Below are positions 56,481 through 64,000 of a stretch of 64,000 bases of DNA, piece after piece (position 1 is the first letter of the stretch; every line of letters begins with the position of its first letter). The notes beneath the pieces are model-generated. The model was not told where the DNA came from and did no database searches. It saw only the letters and a list, made by a program, of their open reading frames with translations. The stretch spans positions 106,095,256 through 106,159,255 of the forward strand of contig OX235271.1 of assembly GCA_944472155.2 (NCBI GenBank), given 5' to 3'. Origin of the DNA: Trichobilharzia szidati (taxonomy: Eukaryota > Platyhelminthes > Trematoda > Strigeidida > Schistosomatidae). The position numbers and the translations under genes were made by a program.

Positions 56481-59400
56481 ATGGATATAGCTTTTTCCTC
56501 ATGGCGCACTGTGGAATCTACAAATCAGAAGCATTATGCCTTCGGTAGATGTACTTTTACTTTGTCAGTGACTGCGAACAGTGAATCGGTTGAGGTGTTG
56601 TGGTGATAGGATATATACTTTGAAAAGCTTTCGTGGAGATAGGCATATATCTACTTTCTCTAAGTAGAAGACAGTCTTTTTACCAAGAAGGTTCTTACTC
56701 TGTAATTCAGGGATAACGTTAAGCTGCTCACTAAGGTAGCAGCTACAGGAAATTACCTTCAGCGGAAACTATTTTAAGGTAGCTGCGTGGCTGTAGATAA
56801 TGCGTCACAAAACTAAGCAGTGCACGTCGGTTATGTCTAAATGCATTAAACGCTGTGTAACCAATCATATCGCAGTTATTACGTACCTTATCAAGTGGTC
56901 TTATAAGAACTGAGCGAACAGTACACGCGTTTACCTTGATTTGGATGCCTATACGTGGTGTACATTTAAAAATGATACGTTGTTTGATGAGTTCTGCGAA
57001 ATACGTCTCTATCATAAATAAATCAAGAAGAACATTTTGAGCAGGATAAAGTGCCGTCATTAAAGTCTGTTATTTCTTATTAGATCCATAAAACCATAAG
57101 TGATTTAATACCCATAAAGTAGATATGCAAATACTGCGGTTACTGATCATGAAGATGATGGATAGTAACCAGTACCACATGGTTCAAGGGCATATTAGGA
57201 ATAAACAGAATTTGTTTCTTAGCTCATTATCAATTAAACAGTCTATCTGATGGTACCAATTAATGCTAGCAGATGAGCGGAGTAGCTATCAACCCTAAAT
57301 TACTACATTTATTTGTGGGATAGACTTGACCTTTGGAAGTATACAGACGTGCGACTGACCGAATGCGTTGGCTCAAGCGTATCGAACACCACATCATAAT
57401 TCCCCAGCTTGATAAATCCTACTTAGTTTTCACAATGTGATACTGTACCGAGATAGACGGAGGATTCTGCGAACGACCAAGTTAACAGTTTCATAATTCT
57501 ACAGTAAGTCTTTATCCCATCAGTTATGCTTAACATGCATTAATTCATCTCCACATATTACAATAGCTCACAGTAAAGCGAGGCACTGAAAAAATCCAGA
57601 AGAAGTAGAAATCAAGAGTTTATTGAACATTTCGATAATTTATAAAAGAAAATTCTGATGAAGGGTATAGCGTTCATTTGACCGATTGACATTTCCTCTG
57701 ATTTCATATTCGACAACCTGTGTGTGCCTAAAAAAATAATACACGTGTAAGGACTAGCAAAACATGAAGTTTTGAAACATAACTTTACATTAGTATACAA
57801 AGTGTATACATTGATTCTGTTAATACTTTATGAAATTCCCATGCAAATAAAAGTGTTTGTAGTCCACAGCTGATTTTTATACTGATGCCGAATCCATAAA
57901 CAGATTTCATCTGTTTCCAGTATTAGAGGATGAAACGCAAATTTCAAGGCAATCTCTGCTACATCCATACTGCTGAGGAGTTATTCTCTCATCAGTAATA
58001 CTTGCAAATCAACTTCACAATAATTGCATTTACATTAAAGTAAGTATTGCAGTACTGGAAATATTGTAACTTATAGAAATTAATCTACAATCTCAGCATT
58101 GTCTGCTGAACGTGGTTTTGGGAATCCCACATAAATTGCATTTGCATACTTAAGAAACCATAGCCATCAAATGTGAGGTCTCAACTCTGAACAGTTGCGC
58201 ACAGCGTTAACAGCATACAGGAATACATAAAATGTCATAAGACACACAAAGGTTTTGTGTTAATATGGATAACATTGCAGCTGAGACATTCAATAATGAT
58301 ACTATATCTGTAAATGGAATTTTCAGAAGAATTCGTCTCCATTACAGGTGATAAAGAACACTGAAGCATAGACAATATCTGTGCAGTGTCGGCGTAAGTG
58401 ACAAAACAAACAGCAGATTGACGATGATACAGCTTACTAGACTACGTCCTCATAATGAACACAATTCATCTACATAATAATACCATACACTGAATCAATG
58501 CATGAAGTGGTACACTGATGAAAATTAAACGAGTAATTACCTTCCCCATTGCACTGCACTTGTAACAATCATGAGGACCACCTATGTCTGTTATCCAAAA
58601 AGTCGACTAAGCAGACGATAGCAGAACATTAATAAAGTTGAGGTATTTTTAATATACTGAGTCCACTTAACCCACATTACACTGAATCAATTAGTTCAAC
58701 TATAGATTAAATCCACTTAGAGATAACCTTTAAACTTACGATAATTCCTGTTCAAATACACGTGGTGAAACATGCACCTACATCATAACTTGTGTTCTCA
58801 TAGTAGATTCTGTTAGCACTTGTAGGTGATTTCCAAGCACTGATAGCATTCACTTGTCAAACGGTACTGCTTCACATGAAAACAGGCTGTACTGACAACC
58901 TGAGACTTATGAAGCCTTCGTTGAATGATATTATGCCAAAATGTTTAGCTTCTACATATAGAAAACTATTTTGCGGATGACATTACCCTCCAACTATTCT
59001 ATCCTGCCCAAAAAATCTATATTTCGACACAATTCGCCCTGAACACAAACCATTTCAAAAAATATATTAAGGGTGTGTCGCAGTTATACCACATGACGTG
59101 GACACCAACATGATATGTCAGAAAATGAGAGTTTCCGTCAATCCAGAAAACACATAATACAATTTTATTAAAAATTATTCCCGAAGAAATTTCGACCAGC
59201 GTTCCGGATAAGTCTAGCCCGTTTTCTACATGTTCCGAAACATAATGTGTCTAGGACTACTGGTTGCCTAATTAGTTGTCCACAGACGTCAAAAGTGAAC
59301 CTGAATGAGTTGGTAAGAAATCATTATTTTGAAAAATGAACAAGAAATAAAGTGACAGAGAGTACACAGTGAGCATTTCATAAGAAGCGGGGGAAATCTG

Positions 59401-60539
59401 ATAAATGTAATTTATTATCGTTAAATACTTACTGGAAGAATTTGCAAAGGATCTTTTTAAATAGTGTCAGTGGATTGGTAATAGTCTGGTAACTGCGTGT
59501 GAGCAGGTGGATTTGAGTTGAAGCAGCCAGTCGCTGAGCTGTGGGGGTAAGTAGTTCTCCAAAACTATTAGCCCACAGCCTTCGTAACTCGACATTAGGC
59601 GCTGAACTTCACTGTTTAAATCGGCTGGTTAAGCCAAAAGCGTGAGTTTAGGCATTACGCCGTTTGGTACGCTGTCTTGTTACGTTCATTTGTGCATGAT
59701 TCCCAGCTAGCTAAGCTATTATCATTGAAACGCCTAAAACAGTAGTCTTTAAACACATGACATCTTGCATCTGCAACGTCTTGACAAACTCCTCCGCAGT
59801 GTCCAGTTAGGAGATAATTTGGCCATACATATGCTTTTAAAACGTGGGAAGTCACCAGCCATGAAAAATTTGACTAGGGACTCTTTGGAGAGTTGTTTCC
59901 ATATAAGTTGCCACGGTCAGTGCAGCCTGTGATTGTGACACTTCGAGGAGTCATCACTGATGATTTAGCTGCTTCGGCTTATAGCATCCTGGAAGTAGGA
60001 CTGCAGCCAGCCACCGAAGCTTGTTTGATCAGTAAACAGTCTTCGAGTAGTGACGCTGTAGCGACGGAGTCTTCAACTGTGTTAAGCCTTAGAGAGTCCT
60101 GGAAACTAATCTGTTTAATTGAATTTAAGCCATTTCGCCTTCAGCGGTCATTTTATTTATCTATGCTGACTGGATAAGATTGCGGGCAACTAGGTTCTCA
60201 AAGGACGTGAGCCCGACAACTTCGTTATGTTGGGATTGTGTACCTTTATACTCCCTTCGTATCCGTGGTAATAAGTGCGCCTTTGGGCAGGCGCGAGGAG
60301 ATATTATGTGGCGTATCCGTGATTTCAGGTGGCACCTCCTGCATTCCCTGGTTGGCGTTTGCGCGGTTTAATTGATTGCAGTCAGGCTAGTTTGCTTCGT
60401 TTGGTCCAGACAGTTGTAACTGACGTGATTTTAATGTTTATTTGACTTTTTAGGTGTATTCGTCGTTTTGATATTGTTTCTAAGCTTGAACTCATTATTT
60501 GTATAGCAGGACGCTTAAATATGTGTTTCATTCAATAAC
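56481..60539. other. No recognisable gene
   Basis: Frames of 94-105 codons on either strand (56743-57060, 59893-60177) have no known motif. Between about 59430 and 60400 composition is richer in GC, and the - strand reads protein-like pieces (SSYEGCGLIVLENYLPPQLS near 59600-59535) in broken frames, which suggests an unidentified mobile-element remnant. Confidence 0.35.
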
Positions 60540-60610
60540 TGCTAGGTATAATAATAATTTATATTTTCATATAAACATAAATTTACATGAAAATGCATGC
60601 TGAGCATGCT
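60540..60610 (-). repeat. Dispersed repeat family A, short copy 4
   Basis: The reverse complement contains 'gcatgcattttcatgtaaat' and 'ttatgtttatatgaaaat', matching 815-860. Only the 3' edge of the family is present. Confidence 0.55.
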
Positions 60611-62754
60611 TTGCGTACACTTACACGACTGTGCTTGTATTCCTTGTGGCAGCGTGTACCCAGTCTTACGTTTTTTGATCATTTGACATCTACTTCTTAT
60701 TGCTACCGCAGTAACCTAGAAATATGGTGGCTGACGGATTAATTCTTCCGTACACTTGTGTGGTGTTTTGATTGCTAAAAGTCAATGGAATTCTCAGACA
60801 ATGGCAAAAAAGATGTTCATGTTTGGATGTAAGTTGCGTAATGCTTCACGGACATTGTTGACTTATGTAACTTTCTCTCAAATATATTAACTGGATTAAG
60901 AGTAACTTATTTTAATGCTTCGTTGCGTTCGAATTGCTAAAATCTCATCGTGATCAGGTACGTATGGACATTTGTCTTATGAGAGCATCATCTTGTTTGT
61001 CATCGTTTCTGCTTTCAAGGATTCCCCGCTGTTTGTTCTTGTCCTAATACTCCGTTATTTATGTTTTTGCAATTAAAATTTGCAGAATATCTCGGAATCA
61101 TACAAAGGTAATGCCCAGCTTATTTGACATAATGGACTAGAGGTTAGGAGACAATTGATATTTTCTGTTTTTTCCGTATCAAAATAATTGACCGGCACAA
61201 ATGAATACTAATATAATAGGCTTCCAGCATTTCTTATCGCGTTAATTCAGTAATTATGATACCGACAGTAATATCAACGCACTCACCTTTGGAACTCTTG
61301 TTTCTTTTTTCTAGCTACTTGCTAACTTTGGCGACCTTACACTTGATGAAGAAAGTGTTTTCTAGCGTCATTGATTTTGTATTCTTTGTCAGTTTACTAA
61401 TAAATGTATTCCAATTTATTCAAATGAATATTCAACTTGATGATTCTGAATACTGAATTTACGAATTTTATTGTCAGCTGCAGAGTTTGGGACCATTTCT
61501 TACAGTGATTAGTACATTTTGAAGAGATATTTGTCTCTACTTGTATTGTCATCAATGTGCAGTGCACTTTTTCTGTTGTGATAAAATTGTAAGCAGTAAT
61601 TATTATGAGTACCTTCCTGTCAAAAGGATAGAATATAACGAAGAAAACTGGTGCACCAATTTCGATAAACAGGAACAAAGAAGGATCAGTAAAAATGAAT
61701 GAATAGATAAGAAACTTCAGCAGCCCCGTGCACTCATTTTGAAATAAAGCGTAATCGGGCAAATTATTTCGAAGACAAGGGTGGCGCAGTATCTTGAAAC
61801 TACACACCTTAATGAGGAACTTAATGTAATTTTTTGGTTAAGGCGCAAAGTAAACGGCATTTTGCTAGGCTTTTCAAGTACTAGTTCATTCATAACTCTG
61901 TCTTTGAAAGACCTTTGAAAGACAACCTGGCATTTACTTTTAGTTTTTAATTACTAAGTTAAGGTGGATATCACCAGAAGTTTCTTGACAAAGATATTGC
62001 ATTGTAGACAAGTAAAATAAATGCGTTCGTACCTAGAAAATATTCAGATTACCTAGGCGTTTGGAGTTGTCCTTCCTACTACCAAAACGGCTAACTCACC
62101 AAATACAGTCACAAAGTAAAACTTGATCTACTAAAAACAGTGTGCTTCTGATTTCTAGATATTGTAGTATGCCCTGAAGGAAACGCTGTATCCTTAGATT
62201 CATAAGGTTAGACGCATTAAAACAATTCGAAACGAAGTGCTACAGTTCACAGCCACAAAACACATTACGTTGCCATCTGTTCCTTTAACCGTGTCAACCG
62301 TTAGACCAATTAAGATTAGTGAAGAAAGATGACTGGTTATAGGTAAATTTCTTTGGACTGTTCTTTAAAATTATATGCGTCGCGTATCAGTAAGCAAACT
62401 GGCAGACGGACCAAGTAGTAGTAGTCGCAATTGAATTCCTCAGATCGCATGTGAATCATGCCTTTAGTAATATCTCTACTGCTGCTCTAAGTTGAAAAAT
62501 ACTTTGGCAATGTGGCAGATGTCTTCGGCAGGATTCCCCACTGCTAATTAATGCGTCCTATGAAAGCTCAGTAGAGGAACCCATACAGGAAGGTATCGTA
62601 ACTACGCCCACGACTGAACAGAGGCACCTCACGCCTTAAAAGTATGTGTAAGGGTGAGTGTACTATTGACGCCCTGCACCCAACCCTGAGTTACTTTTAG
62701 AATTTCTTTATTTGGAAAACAGAGATGTACGGCAGAAATTAAACGTCACGTACA
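60611..62754. other. No recognisable gene
   Basis: A 136-codon hydrophobic frame (- strand, 61807-61397) and a 66-codon frame on the other strand overlap. Neither has homology-bearing motifs or splice support. Confidence 0.4.
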
Positions 62755-64000
62755 AGGTCATTGATGGAGTGAGACGCTCAAAGGTTATTTTCGTCCATGT
62801 TAGTCGGCCATGTTGGATTGCAGTTCCGTAGCCGTTCGTTTACACATTGGTTTTTACGTTTATCCAGCAGTTATTCACAACTTATCTCGATGCACATTGT
62901 TCACAAATGTTGCGTTTCACTTCATTATTGTTTCCGTTTCTGTTAAAATTAGTTATTTCGTTTGTTTCGAAAGTTTTTACCACCAGGTCCGTTCATTCAT
63001 TTCATTGTTATTGTTTCATACGTTGCATTCATGTATGGTTTCAGGGTTTTAGTTGTTTTTCAGATATTAATGAATTAGTACTGTGTAGAAGTTTTGGAAA
63101 TTATGCACATGAACATGTTTGGTTGGCGGAAGCAGTTGTTTCCAGTTCATTTTTGGTTGCCGTTATTGCTGCTGGCTCAGTTGGTTACTTAATATGTAGG
63201 AATCTGGAAAAAAATGTCTCTCACGTTCATGTTTACAGCATGCAACAATCTACGAATGAATCCGGTGAAGAGAGCACCATCAGGGTTGATATTAGCAAAG
63301 TTTTCGAAGAACTAATTAAACCCAGAGAATTTAGAACCTGGTTTGAAGTTTAAAAAGCTTTGGAGCTTTTCGACAAGGTGTCTGTTGTCAGCTAAAAAAT
63401 CAGGTATATTGTGAGAGAATCAAAATCAAGCAAGGATGAGCCATATGTGAAGTAAGAATGTGCGGTGTTTGTATGTACTTTTGGAAGCAAAGTTAGGAAG
63501 CAATAGGAAATCCCGAAATGATTGTTAATGCCTAGTGTACTAGATCCAAACGCACGAACTAGGACTGCCTGTAGTAAACGCGGTGTTAACAAGCATTTTA
63601 TTTGTTTCGAAACGATTTGAAAAGCGGATAACATACGATGATCTCGTGAGTGTTCGGTAAGAATTTAACTAGCAAGAATAACGTTTCGGATTTTGGTCTA
63701 CAATCGGTGGTTTTCTCGAAGTTACAATAAGCTGAGAAGCTGATTATTGTTCGGGGTGAAAAAATTGGCTCGTTGCAAATTGCTTGTTTCAGTTCAAATA
63801 ATGAAATTCCTATTTTTTAGATGCTCGTTATTTCTCCGTGCCCATGGTTTTTAAGAAAACTTTAATTAAATTTTCCTTGAACCAATGGTCTTCTGTTTCT
63901 TGACGAAGCATCTATTGAGACGATTTGGTAGCAAAGTAAATGTTCTGTGATTGAGAATCGTAGTCGTTTGTTTCGGATTTATATCGCGCATCTAATTGCT
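62755..64000 (+). repeat. Duplicated block D, copy 2 (runs off the window)
   Basis: It aligns with 55150-56480. A 168-codon frame (62847-63353) has a hydrophobic stretch (about residues 98-116), then GYLICRNLEKNVSHVHVYSM and SGEESTIRVDISKVFEE, ending at TAA. The second half is the part conserved with copy 1, so it may be a real protein segment. The product is not recognised. The first half is hydrophobic throughout and may be fortuitous. Confidence 0.8.

Noticed and set aside
61397..61807. 136-codon - strand hydrophobic frame
   Set aside because: AT-rich composition gives hydrophobic codons by default, and no homology, splice signals or second copy was seen.
62810..63052. 80-codon frame overlapping the 168-codon frame of block D copy 2
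   Set aside because: The protein conservation with copy 1 is in the other frame, so this one is a shadow.
1..64000. CRISPR array, operons or bacterial features
   Set aside because: No regularly spaced repeats, no Shine-Dalgarno-linked gene series. The splice-split genes show this is eukaryotic nuclear DNA.

Overview
The window looks like nuclear DNA of a blood fluke (Schistosoma or a close schistosomatid). The inference rests on an AT-rich, intron-rich gene landscape filled with degraded schistosome-type retroelements (Penelope-like, RTE-like, CR1-like, Ty3/gypsy), on SINEs carrying a hammerhead-ribozyme-like core of the Sm-alpha type, and on a gene with 36-41 nt mini-introns. Species cannot be resolved from the sequence alone. 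Two conventional protein genes can be supported, and both had to be assembled across introns. (1) A SERF-family small protein lies on the + strand at 23797-24068 (three exons, 64 aa). (2) An RNF19A/B-like RING-in-between-RING E3 ubiquitin ligase lies on the - strand at 30723-52060 (seven exons found, 532 aa plus an unlocated N-terminal exon), with RING1, IBR, catalytic RING2 and two C-terminal membrane regions. All splice phases agree.

Layout: 0-5.9 kb is unannotated sequence with two dispersed repeats of unknown type. 5.9-7.15 kb is a Penelope-like element bounded by ~185-205 bp inverted arms. 7.4-12.0 kb is a decayed gypsy element on the - strand, split by a ~965 bp insertion. 14.4 kb carries a tRNA-like sequence, and a decayed relative sits at 22.3 kb. 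16.3-18.6 kb is a second Penelope-like element (- strand). 23.8-24.1 kb is the SERF gene, followed by a fold-back repeat. 25.3-26.6 kb holds a GC-richer repeat and a CR1-type reverse transcriptase fragment meeting tail to tail. 28.0-30.2 kb holds two RTE-type fragments in tandem. 30.7-52.1 kb is the RNF19-like gene. Its large introns hold a third Penelope remnant, RTE tails, hammerhead SINEs, a solo LTR with a 4-bp target-site duplication, (TA)n microsatellites, and a family of ~200 bp hairpin elements. 52-64 kb has no recognisable gene but contains a direct duplication (55.2-56.5 and 62.8-64.0 kb) that keeps traces of a shared reading frame.

The most unusual structures are the intronic hairpin elements. 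One has perfect 68-bp arms (36911-36978 / 37009-37076). Another has perfect 55-bp arms and lies between perfect 13-bp direct repeats (42195-42249 / 42298-42352). The arm sequence differs between copies but matches exactly within a copy, and each hairpin looks like a truncated forward unit joined to a full-length inverted unit. This suggests fold-back copying before or during retro-insertion. All repeat and gene calls come from reading the sequence by eye; no alignment or database search was run.
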